Shown piece by piece: positions 6,998 to 14,343 of a DNA stretch of 21,461 nt. The position numbers and the translations under genes are program-made. The first letter of the stretch is position 1, and every line of letters begins with the position of its first letter. Under the pieces are notes generated by a model. The model worked only from the letters and a program-made list of their open reading frames with translations, was not told the origin of the DNA and did not search any database. Source of the DNA: Candidatus Omnitrophota bacterium (GTDB lineage: Bacteria; Omnitrophota; Gorgyraeia; JABMRN01); NCBI GenBank assembly GCA_013202515.1, contig JABMRN010000341.1, positions 1-21,461 on the forward strand. Reading direction: 5' to 3'.

Positions 6998-7780
6998 GTG
7001 AATATAGTTGTTTGTATAAAGCAGGTCCCAAATACCACAGAGGTTCGAATAAACCCAGAGACGAACACCCTCATAAGGGAAGGGGTTGAGAGCGTTATAA
7101 ACCCTTTTGATGCATACGCGATAGAAGAAGGCGTGAGATTGAAGGAAAAATTCGGGGGGAAGGTTACAGTCGTTACAATGGGTCCTCCTCAGGCAGTGGA
7201 TGCGCTTAGGGAAGCCATATCTCTTGGTTGTGATGAAGCAGTGCTTGTTACTGATAAGAGATTTGCCGGAAGCGATACTTGGGCAACCAGTTATACTATT
7301 TCCCAGACAATAAAGAAAATCAAGGACTACGATATTGTAATATGCGGTAAACAGGCTTCTGATGGAGATACCGCGCAGGTTGGGCCGGGGATTTCTACTT
7401 TTCTTGATGTGCCCCAGGTTACCTACGTGAAGAAAATCGAAGAAATTAAAGATGGCAAGGCAAAGGTTGAAAGGATGACGGAAGAGGGATTTGAGATCAT
7501 CGAAGTTCCTCTGCCTGTTCTTTTGACAGTGGTCAAAGAAATAAACGAACCACGCCTGCCTTCGTTAAAAGGGAAAATGAAGGCGAAAAAGGCGGAAATA
7601 ACCAAGTGGGATGCTGACACAATAGACTGCAATGTCGATCAGATAGGACTTAACGGTTCTCCGACCAGGGTAGTTAAGATATTTACCCCTCCTCCAAGAA
7701 AAAGTGGACAGATTCTTAAAGGAGAACCCCATGAGATTGCGGAGAAATTAGCGAATTTATTAAAAGGCGAGGTAATTTAA
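6998..7780 (+). CDS. etfB: Electron transfer flavoprotein beta subunit, bifurcating-type signature
   Basis: A 260-residue EtfB that pairs with the next gene product. Translation starts at GTG 6998, with TGAGGA at 6988-6993 four bases upstream, giving MNIVVCIKQVPNTTEVRI, the standard EtfB opening. The nucleotide-binding segment reads CGKQASDGDTAQVGP (116-130). DGDTAQVGP is characteristic of EtfB proteins that bind a second FAD and take part in electron bifurcation or NAD-linked chemistry. AMP-binding mitochondrial-type EtfB has a DDxNQTG-style sequence instead. GSDTWATSYT (91-100) agrees with this group. The neighbours are a Bcd-like dehydrogenase upstream and a ferredoxin-fused EtfA 7 bases downstream, consistent with one complex. 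Bifurcation itself is inferred by family resemblance. Confidence 0.93.
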   Translation: MNIVVCIKQVPNTTEVRINPETNTLIREGVESVINPFDAYAIEEGVRLKEKFGGKVTVVTMGPPQAVDALREAISLGCDEAVLVTDKRFAGSDTWATSYTISQTIKKIKDYDIVICGKQASDGDTAQVGPGISTFLDVPQVTYVKKIEEIKDGKAKVERMTEEGFEIIEVPLPVLLTVVKEINEPRLPSLKGKMKAKKAEITKWDADTIDCNVDQIGLNGSPTRVVKIFTPPPRKSGQILKGEPHEIAEKLANLLKGEVI

Positions 7781-7787
7781 CATATTT

Positions 7788-8993
7788 ATGAGCGGAGAGA
7801 GAATACAAATAATATTGGATAAATGTACAGGCTGCACACTATGCGTGAAGGCATGTCCGTTTGCCGCCATAGAGATGAAAGATAGAAAAGCGGTCATCGA
7901 TTATAATAAATGTACTTTGTGTGGTGCCTGCAAAGAGGCATGCAGATTTGATGCTATTAAAATAGAGCTTGAAGCAACGCCACATTATGATCTGAGCCTT
8001 TATAAGGATGTATGGGTATTTTGTGAACAGAAAAACGGGATAATTCAGTCGGTTTCATATGAACTGCTGGGCGAGGGCAAAAAGCTCGCTGCTAAATTAA
8101 AAAGTCGGCTTTGTGCAGTCCTTTTGGGACACGAATTAGAGGAAAAAGTATCTGAACTCTATACGCGTGGGGCTGAAGTCGTTTATTTGGTTGACTCACC
8201 TAAATTGAAGCATTACCAGGATGAACCTTATACTGAAATTCTTTCAGCCCTTGTGCACGAGTACAAGCCAGAGGTTTTTCTTTGCGGGGCAACCGTTATA
8301 GGTCGCAGTCTCATGTCCCGTGTAGCAGTTAAAATTCATGCCGGGTTGACTGCTGATTGTACGGGCCTTGATATTGACGAGAAGGAAAAATTACTTCTTC
8401 AGACTCGACCCGCCTTTGGCGGAAACATAATGGCGACCATTATAACGCCTAATCATAGGCCGCAGATGGCTACAGTTAGGCACAAGGTAATGAAAGAGGC
8501 TGACGTTGATGATAATTTAAAGGGCAAGCTAATAAAGAAGACCTATGAGGATTCTCTCTTTTCTTCCAGAAGCAGGCTTTTGGATGTTGTCGAGGAGGTT
8601 GAGGAGACTGTGAATTTGGCCGAGGCGGATATCATTGTTTCGGGAGGCCGAGGTGTGGGCAAACCTGAGAATTTTGAAATTATAAGAGATTTAGCCAAAG
8701 TACTAAATGCTGCAGTAGGTGCCTCCAGAAGCGCTGTTGATGCAGGCTGGATACCGTATTCCCATCAGGTCGGACAGACAGGCAAGACCGTTTGCCCAAA
8801 GGTATATATTGCATGCGGTATAAGTGGTCAGATTCAACATTTAATCGGCATGCAGTCCTCAAAGATAATCGTTGCTATAAATAAAGATCCAGATGCCCCT
8901 ATATTTAAGGTAGCGACATATGGCATAGTAGGGGACCTCTTTCAGATTGTTCCTGCCCTGACGAAGAAATTCCGCGAAGTATTAAAAAAGTAA
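7788..8993 (+). CDS. etfA: Electron transfer flavoprotein alpha subunit with N-terminal 2x[4Fe-4S] ferredoxin domain
   Basis: A 401-residue fusion. Residues 1-60 form a bacterial ferredoxin domain with two clusters: C13, C16, C19 and C23 (followed by P), then C42, C45, C48 and C52. The second cluster lacks the usual Pro (ACRFDA). Residues from about 70 to 280 are the EtfA N-domain. From about 285 comes the FAD domain: GRGVGKPENF, GASRSAVDAGW, QVGQTGK, ACGISGQIQH, AINKDPDAPIF and YGIVGDL. Ferredoxin-fused EtfA is known from anaerobes, for example the caffeyl-CoA reductase of Acetobacterium (CarE), where iron-sulfur clusters pass electrons to or from the flavins. It starts 7 bases after etfB without a clear Shine-Dalgarno site. 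It is the last gene of the cluster: no promoter or gene follows for 136 bases. Confidence 0.94.
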   Translation: MSGERIQIILDKCTGCTLCVKACPFAAIEMKDRKAVIDYNKCTLCGACKEACRFDAIKIELEATPHYDLSLYKDVWVFCEQKNGIIQSVSYELLGEGKKLAAKLKSRLCAVLLGHELEEKVSELYTRGAEVVYLVDSPKLKHYQDEPYTEILSALVHEYKPEVFLCGATVIGRSLMSRVAVKIHAGLTADCTGLDIDEKEKLLLQTRPAFGGNIMATIITPNHRPQMATVRHKVMKEADVDDNLKGKLIKKTYEDSLFSSRSRLLDVVEEVEETVNLAEADIIVSGGRGVGKPENFEIIRDLAKVLNAAVGASRSAVDAGWIPYSHQVGQTGKTVCPKVYIACGISGQIQHLIGMQSSKIIVAINKDPDAPIFKVATYGIVGDLFQIVPALTKKFREVLKK

Positions 8994-9063
8994 TAAAATC
9001 ACAAGCTTTTTCTAGCAGCTAATAAGCTCTATATATTCAGGTGTAAATAATTTTTTTTACAAC

Positions 9064-9092
9064 TTGACAAGTACAGCATTCATATATATACT
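9064..9092 (+). promoter_or_regulatory. Sigma-70 promoter for the MerR-type gene
   Basis: TTGACA (9064-9069), a 17-base spacer and TATACT (9087-9092). The predicted start is near A9098-A9100, giving a leader of about 30 bases before the ATG at 9130. Unlike the other promoters here, it leaves room for a Shine-Dalgarno site, and one is present (AAAGGA, 9118-9123, 6 bases before the ATG). A run of eight Ts at 9051-9058 lies just upstream. Confidence 0.72.
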
Positions 9093-9129
9093 TAGACATA
9101 GCTAATTAAACATATACAAAGGACTATTC

Positions 9130-9330
9130 ATGTTTTACACAGAACAAGTGCAGAAGAAATATAATATACAGCAGGTTGCCGATATGATAGGTTTATATAA
9201 AGGTACTATTAAGAACTACGAGAGAAAGAAGATCTTTCCGAAACCCAAGAGAAATCCCATCAACAAATATAGAGAATATCACGAAGAAGATATTGAGATA
9301 TTAAAGAGGATATTAATTAAGGGTAAATAA
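9130..9330 (+). CDS. Small MerR-type helix-turn-helix protein (66 aa)
   Basis: A stand-alone DNA-binding domain. Residues 13-30 (YNIQQVADMIGLYKGTIK) give the helix-turn-helix, followed by NYERKKIFPKPKRNPIN and the MerR wing phrase KYREYHEEDIEILKRI. Full MerR regulators continue for 60 or more residues with a dimerisation helix and effector domain; this one stops at KGK. It has its own promoter and a fair Shine-Dalgarno site, so it is likely expressed as a small protein and is not a leftover fragment. It sits 64 bases before smc. It could be a nucleoid-type or excisionase-like factor. The target is unknown; its own promoter or the smc promoter are natural candidates. Confidence 0.8.
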   Translation: MFYTEQVQKKYNIQQVADMIGLYKGTIKNYERKKIFPKPKRNPINKYREYHEEDIEILKRILIKGK

Positions 9331-9394
9331 CCTATTTGACAAAGGATGGCCTTGAGCAAAATCGAGAAATGACAACGCAAACATTGGAGGATTA

Positions 9395-12300
9395 ATGTAT
9401 TTCAAGAGACTGGAAATTATAGGATTTAAATCATTTGCTAATAAAACAAAGCTAAAATTTGAACCGGGTGTTACGGCAATAGTAGGGCCCAATGGCTGCG
9501 GCAAAAGCAATATATCGGATGCTATCAAATGGGTTCTTGGCGAGCAGTCGGCAAAAGTGCTGCGAGGTTCGCGCATGGAAGACATTATATTTAACGGTAC
9601 TTCAAGCAAGGAAGCAATTAACATGGCAGAGGTCTCCCTTGTGCTTTCAAATAAAGATAAAGTCCTGCCGATAGATTATGAGGAGGTAACGATAACCAGA
9701 AGGCTATTTAGATCTGGCGAAAGCGAATATGTTATAAATAAGATGCCGGTTAGGCTGAAGGATGTAAACGAACTTCTAGCAGGTACCGGCATGGGAACGA
9801 GCTCTTATTCTATTATTGAACAGGGAAAAATTGGACAAATCCTAAGTTCCAAGCCTGAAGAAAGAAGATATATATTTGAAGAGGCAAGCGGCATTACTAA
9901 ATATAAGATAAAAAAGAAAGAGGCACTAAGGAAGCTTGAGCACACAGAAAATAATCTTGTACGCCTCAATGATATTATAGGTGAAGTGGAAAGGCAGATA
10001 AAGTCGATAGAGCGGCAGGCTAAGAAAGCAGAAAAATACAAAACCGATTTCGATATTCTAAAGGAACTAGAATTAAAATTTTCAGGTTCCAAATACAAAA
10101 ATATAAATAATGAACTCAAGGCCATATCCATGGAAAGCCTTGATTCGAAAAAAAGACAGGAGGAATTAACCGCGGCATTAAAAACCTTTACTGTAGACAG
10201 GCACTCCTCAAAAGTCCTTATTGATGGGATAAGCGAAGATTTACAGAGATCCCAGCATCTATCGTCGGAAACAGCTGCCTCTATCGAAAAAAACAGACAT
10301 ACTATTAAGGTTGACACTGAAAGAATAGAAGAACTTAGAATACAGATGGAAAATTTAAAAAATGAAATTGATTTACTTGAGGAGAAAAAGAGAAAGAGAG
10401 AAGAAGATCTTTCGGGTGGCGAAAAAGAACTTGTTTCAATATCTCAAGTCAAAGAACTAAAACAGAGGAATTTGGATGAACATGACAAGAAATTAGATTC
10501 AATTTTAAAAGACATAGAAACTTTCCAATCGGAAATAAAATCCTCAAAAAGTAAGAGGCTAGACTTGTTGTCGGCACAGACAAAGACAAAGAATGAGTTA
10601 ATAAAACTAGGCGCTGATATTCAGAATGAAAAGGCCAGACTTAGACGTCTTAAAATAGAAAGAGAGAACATACAGGGCGAGAGGGATTCGCTGGATAATA
10701 AGGCAAAAGACGTAAACGAAACGTTCGATTCTACTAAACAAGCTTTGGAAGACGAAAAGAGTCTTATAGGGACACTTAAAAAGGAGATGCAAGAGTTAGA
10801 AGAATTACTGAAAGAAAAGCAGCAAACAATAATAGCCCTTAGGAATAGAAAGGGTGAACTAGAGTCAAAACTTGAGATTTTAAAGGAATTGATCAAAAAT
10901 CAAGAGGGTTTTTCTAAGGGCGTAAAAGCAATACGATCCCAGTATCAACAATCCGCTGTTGTTGCTGATATGATTACCGTTCTGCCGGGTTACGAAAAAG
11001 CGGTAGAATCAGTATTAGGCGACCTGGCCCAGTCTATTCTTGTAAAAGATGGTGGAGAGAAGTCTGAGTTAATACGTTTTATTAAAGAGGGCAATTTTGG
11101 AAAAGCCAACTTCATTATACGTGAAGACGCAATTCGTTATAGGCAGAGGCCACCTCGGCCTAAATTAAAGGAATGCTCGCATTTAATGAATTTCCTTAAG
11201 TTCAGCGACGATTTAAAAGAAGCAATAATGTATCTTTTTAGGGATACGTATCTTGCCGCAAGCCGAGAGGAAGCTGACGAAATGTTTCTGAAGTTTAAGG
11301 ACCGCAGGTTTGTTACTACGGAAGGGTACTTAAGAGAAGGGCCCAGGGTGTTAGCCGGTTCGGACACAGACATAGGTGCTTCTATCGTGGGTCGTCGTAA
11401 CAGGGTAAAGACGATAGATGAGGAAATAGCCCGCATAATTTCACAAATTGAGAACGAAACTAGAGAGGAAAAGTCTAAAGAGGATGCATTGAGCCAACAA
11501 AGGGTTAAGGTGTTAAGCGAAGAGGAAGTCATAAGAGAAAAAGAAACGGAATTTGCAAATATCACTGCCGAAAGAAACACCCTTTTAAACGAGATAAAAA
11601 AAATGGAGGATGAGTCTCTCGTTATCAATACAGAAATAGAAGATGTCACGAGTTCCTTGAGTGCTATTGCCAGCAAAGGTGACGAGCTCAACGAGCTTCT
11701 TAATAAAGAAGAAGAAGAATCCTCGCGCATGGAAGAAGTTGCTCAAAACTGCGAAAAAGTGATAAAAGAAAGGGCAGCTCAGAAAGAAGAGACCCTTGTA
11801 AATATTGCTAACCTGAAAGGAGAGCTCTCGAGCATAAATGTTTCTCACGACAATATATCGGCAAATCTGAACATGAGCAAACAGGAATGCGACGATATTA
11901 AGAAAGAAAAAGATTCCAAAAAGATGCGGAGAGATTCCTCCTCAGGTCGGATAGATGAACTTACTGAGGAAATAAAATCCTTAAGCGAGGAGAAGGAAGT
12001 CCTGCAAGAGAAAAAGGCCTCACTCGAATCAAAAATATTAAGCTTAACCGACCGAAAACTTATAGAAACTGAGGAGTTTAGCAAAAAAGAGCAGATTGTA
12101 AGCGAGAAAGAAGAAGAGCTCGAAGTCCTGCGAAACAACGGAAGGGATCTTGAGATAAAATCCACAGAGATAAAGTATAAAAAGTCTTCATTAATTGAGA
12201 GAATAAACCAGGCCTATAAGGTTGAACTCGAAAACCTAATGGTGGAAATAGATGAAAATACAGACTGGGACGAAATGCAGGAAAGAATAAAAGAATTAAA

Positions 12301-12952
12301 AGGTATGCTGGATAAGATGGGTCCTGTGAACCTCGTGGCCATAGAGGAGCACAAAGAGCTCGAAGAGCGCTATTCCTTTTTGACGCGACAGAGAGACGAC
12401 TTAGTAAATGCGAAGGAATCGCTCTACAAGGCTATAACCAAGATAAACGCGACGACGAAAAAACTTTTTATCGAGACCTTCCAGAAGGTTCAGGTAGAAT
12501 TCAGAAACTATTTCAGAATGCTGTTTGGGGGAGGCCACGCCGAAGCATTTCTTCTGGATGAAAGGGATATTCTTGAAAGCGGTATAGAAATAGTTGCCAG
12601 GCCCCCCGGCAAAAAGCTGCAGAATATATTGCTTCTTTCCGGAGGAGAAAAGGCACTTACTGCAATAGCGCTTTTATTTGCAATATTTAAGATTAACCCC
12701 AGTCCTTTTTGCATACTAGACGAAATAGATGCTCCTCTCGACGAGACGAACATAGATAGATTTACAAGGGTATTGCAAGAGTTTGTGAAAATGTCCCAGT
12801 TTATCATGATTACGCATAACAAAAAGACCATACAGATGGCAGACCTCTTATATGGTATTACCATGGCAGAGAAAGGGGTTTCGAAGATTGTTTCTGTAAA
12901 GTTTGCCGAGGATAGCGAGGAAGAAAAAGATAAAGCAAAGATTATGGTGTAA
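9395..12952 (+). CDS. smc: Chromosome partition protein SMC
   Basis: A 1185-residue SMC ATPase that organises and segregates chromosomes, normally with ScpA and ScpB (neither is in this window). The N-terminal head has Walker A GPNGCGKSN at about 31-39 and a Q-loop region with LGEQSAK. A long coiled coil runs from about 165 to 500. The hinge follows at about 505-665, including KGVKAI, AVVADMITV and VESVLGDLAQ. A second coiled coil covers about 670-1010. The C-terminal head carries the ABC signature LLSGGEKALTA near 1080 and Walker B ILDEIDAPLD near 1107. Length and layout are those of bacterial SMC, not Rad50 or MukB. GGAGG at 9386-9390 lies 4 bases before the ATG. A TTGACA at 9336 lies between the MerR-type gene and smc, but without a good -10 box, so the two genes may share a transcript. 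Confidence 0.96.
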   Translation: MYFKRLEIIGFKSFANKTKLKFEPGVTAIVGPNGCGKSNISDAIKWVLGEQSAKVLRGSRMEDIIFNGTSSKEAINMAEVSLVLSNKDKVLPIDYEEVTITRRLFRSGESEYVINKMPVRLKDVNELLAGTGMGTSSYSIIEQGKIGQILSSKPEERRYIFEEASGITKYKIKKKEALRKLEHTENNLVRLNDIIGEVERQIKSIERQAKKAEKYKTDFDILKELELKFSGSKYKNINNELKAISMESLDSKKRQEELTAALKTFTVDRHSSKVLIDGISEDLQRSQHLSSETAASIEKNRHTIKVDTERIEELRIQMENLKNEIDLLEEKKRKREEDLSGGEKELVSISQVKELKQRNLDEHDKKLDSILKDIETFQSEIKSSKSKRLDLLSAQTKTKNELIKLGADIQNEKARLRRLKIERENIQGERDSLDNKAKDVNETFDSTKQALEDEKSLIGTLKKEMQELEELLKEKQQTIIALRNRKGELESKLEILKELIKNQEGFSKGVKAIRSQYQQSAVVADMITVLPGYEKAVESVLGDLAQSILVKDGGEKSELIRFIKEGNFGKANFIIREDAIRYRQRPPRPKLKECSHLMNFLKFSDDLKEAIMYLFRDTYLAASREEADEMFLKFKDRRFVTTEGYLREGPRVLAGSDTDIGASIVGRRNRVKTIDEEIARIISQIENETREEKSKEDALSQQRVKVLSEEEVIREKETEFANITAERNTLLNEIKKMEDESLVINTEIEDVTSSLSAIASKGDELNELLNKEEEESSRMEEVAQNCEKVIKERAAQKEETLVNIANLKGELSSINVSHDNISANLNMSKQECDDIKKEKDSKKMRRDSSSGRIDELTEEIKSLSEEKEVLQEKKASLESKILSLTDRKLIETEEFSKKEQIVSEKEEELEVLRNNGRDLEIKSTEIKYKKSSLIERINQAYKVELENLMVEIDENTDWDEMQERIKELKGMLDKMGPVNLVAIEEHKELEERYSFLTRQRDDLVNAKESLYKAITKINATTKKLFIETFQKVQVEFRNYFRMLFGGGHAEAFLLDERDILESGIEIVARPPGKKLQNILLLSGGEKALTAIALLFAIFKINPSPFCILDEIDAPLDETNIDRFTRVLQEFVKMSQFIMITHNKKTIQMADLLYGITMAEKGVSKIVSVKFAEDSEEEKDKAKIMV

Positions 12953-12953
12953 A

Positions 12954-12967
12954 CCTCTTACTAGAGG
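12954..12967. terminator. Short hairpin between convergent smc and the diguanylate cyclase gene
   Basis: CCTCT (12954-12958) pairs with AGAGG (12963-12967) around a TACT loop, two bases after the smc stop. A second weak repeat, TAGG/CCTA (12978-12992), follows and runs into the end of the opposite gene. Neither is followed by a T-run, so this is at best a weak bidirectional terminator in the 37-base convergent gap. Confidence 0.25.
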
Positions 12968-12989
12968 CTGTGTTGGATAGGCGCATAAC

Positions 12990-14192
12990 CTACCCCTTAA
13001 ATCGCTTCAGGAATTTCTTAATGCCCCTTCTATAAACGCAAGTTTTGTTTTTACCTGATTTCTTTGCTTCATAGAGGGCGTTGTCTGCCTTGTCGATTAA
13101 TCCGTTCTTGTCGCTTGCATCTTTGGGAAAGGAAGCAATGCCGAGTGAGATTGTTAAAATAGGTACCTTGTCTGCCCTTGAATGTTTTGTGAAAAATGTT
13201 TCAATTTCTTCTCTCAGTCTTTCGGCGATTAGCTTTGCATCTTTGTTATCCGTATAAGGCATAATAATACAGAATTCTTCGCCTCCGTACCTTGTTACGA
13301 TGTCGCCTTGTCTTGATTTTTCGTTCAAGATTTGCGCTGCACGCCTCAATGCTGCATCCCCCTTCTGATGTCCAAGCGTATCGTTGTATATCTTGAAATT
13401 ATCCACATCAATCATAACAAGGCTAAGGGGTGTTTCACTCAATTTAGCCTTTTCTATAGATGAGCCCAGTCTCTTATGAAATTCACCCGAATTCCATAGT
13501 TTCGTGAGCCAATCAGTTTTTGAAAGAAGGACAGTTTTTTCATACAGGCGCGAATTCTCAATTGCAAGGCCAACGTGATTGCCAAACATCGTAAGAATCC
13601 TTATATCAGACTTTGTTATGGGTTTTTTAGTGAATACGTTGTCGACGAGTATAGCACCGAGAACTTTGTCTTTTGACTTTAGTGGAATAGTAACAAAGTA
13701 TTCGGTTTTGAGTAGCTTTTGAAGGTTTGGATTGATCTTTTTTCGTGCTTCGTCATTTGTGATTTCAAAAGGCATGCCTTCTAATATCGTAAGCGCAAGA
13801 ACACCCTGTTCTTCCTCAAGTGGTACCTTGATGCCTCTTACGACACTATTGAGCCTAGCATCTGGATCCATAATGAATTTATCATAAGCATTTATTATAT
13901 CTTCCATGGATAATCTTTGTTGTTCTATGCCGCGCCATATCCTGTCTGCTTCTTCTCCTGAATGTGGTCCAATGCCCATTATGCCTTCCAGCATGTCATT
14001 TTTTTCATTAACAAGAAAAATCATGGCCCTATTAAATCCGAGTCCCTCGTGCGAGGTAAGAGCAGTTAATATTATATAGTGGATCTGCTTAAGATTGAGG
14101 GTAGTCCTCATCAAGTTAGAGACCTCGTATAGAATACTGAGCTCTCTTCGGGTTTTTTCCAGATTTTCGTTTTGTTCGTTTAAGTCCGTCAT
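12990..14192 (-). CDS. GAF-GGDEF diguanylate cyclase
   Basis: Makes cyclic di-GMP from two GTP. I use the ATG at 14192 (400 aa), not the TTG at 14213, because the -10 box of the gene's promoter (14202-14207) lies inside the longer frame. After a short coiled segment (1-25), a GAF sensor domain covers about 25-215, with no membrane segment, so the protein is cytoplasmic. The GGDEF domain begins at SKTDWLTKLWN (224-234). The metal-binding MIDVDNFK is near 260-267, and the active-site loop is GGEEF at 303-307, an active variant. R294-Q-G-D297, five residues before it, is a canonical RxxD inhibitory site, predicting product feedback. 'WLTKLWN' replaces the more usual 'DxLTGLxN'. It is a lone gene opposite both neighbours. 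Confidence 0.92.
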   Translation of the reverse strand: MTDLNEQNENLEKTRRELSILYEVSNLMRTTLNLKQIHYIILTALTSHEGLGFNRAMIFLVNEKNDMLEGIMGIGPHSGEEADRIWRGIEQQRLSMEDIINAYDKFIMDPDARLNSVVRGIKVPLEEEQGVLALTILEGMPFEITNDEARKKINPNLQKLLKTEYFVTIPLKSKDKVLGAILVDNVFTKKPITKSDIRILTMFGNHVGLAIENSRLYEKTVLLSKTDWLTKLWNSGEFHKRLGSSIEKAKLSETPLSLVMIDVDNFKIYNDTLGHQKGDAALRRAAQILNEKSRQGDIVTRYGGEEFCIIMPYTDNKDAKLIAERLREEIETFFTKHSRADKVPILTISLGIASFPKDASDKNGLIDKADNALYEAKKSGKNKTCVYRRGIKKFLKRFKG

Positions 14193-14201
14193 AATCACGG
14201 T

Positions 14202-14230
14202 AGTGTAGCGCAAGGCAAGGTGCGTGTCAA
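14202..14230 (-). promoter_or_regulatory. Sigma-70 promoter for the diguanylate cyclase, leader of about 3 bases
   Basis: On the minus strand, TTGACA (14230-14225), a 17-base spacer and TACACT (14207-14202). Seven bases beyond the -10 box is A at 14195, followed by TT and then the ATG at 14192. The predicted 5' leader is three bases with no ribosome-binding site. The placement excludes initiation at the upstream in-frame TTG (14213) and GTG (14198). Confidence 0.75.
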
Positions 14231-14305
14231 GCGAAAACGAAACTTCTGCGGAGCGCCATTTAGCACCAAATTTTAGCTTTTATAGCCTCTGCTATCAAGA
14301 AGCTG

Positions 14306-14334
14306 TTTACTCATAGACATATATATGATAAGAT
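14306..14334 (+). promoter_or_regulatory. Possible uvrA promoter overlapping the start
   Basis: TTTACT (14306-14311), a 17-base spacer and TAAGAT (14329-14334), each 4 of 6 to consensus. The predicted start A14341 lies three bases before the ATG at 14344, in the same A-TT-ATG context seen for the divergent diguanylate cyclase. An alternative -10 box is TATGAT at 14324-14329, without a good -35 box, which would place the start at the earlier ATG (14335). I saw no clear LexA-type box. Confidence 0.4.
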
Positions 14335-14343
14335 ATGCCCATT

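Noticed and set aside
9004..9058. AGCTT/AAGCT repeat followed by a T8 run after etfA, as a terminator
   Set aside because: The stem is only five pairs around a 15-base loop and lies more than 20 bases before the T-run.
9336..9364. TTGACA at 9336-9341 as a separate smc promoter
   Set aside because: At 16-18 bases downstream there is only AAAATC/AAATCG; the nearest usable -10 (CAAAAT) needs a 15-base spacer. Not strong enough to list.
11137..11730. 197-residue open frame antisense to smc (also 9805-10317 and 11845-12165)
   Set aside because: Low-complexity Ser/Phe/Leu translation typical of the reverse strand of Glu/Lys-rich coiled-coil codons; the sense frame is a certain SMC.
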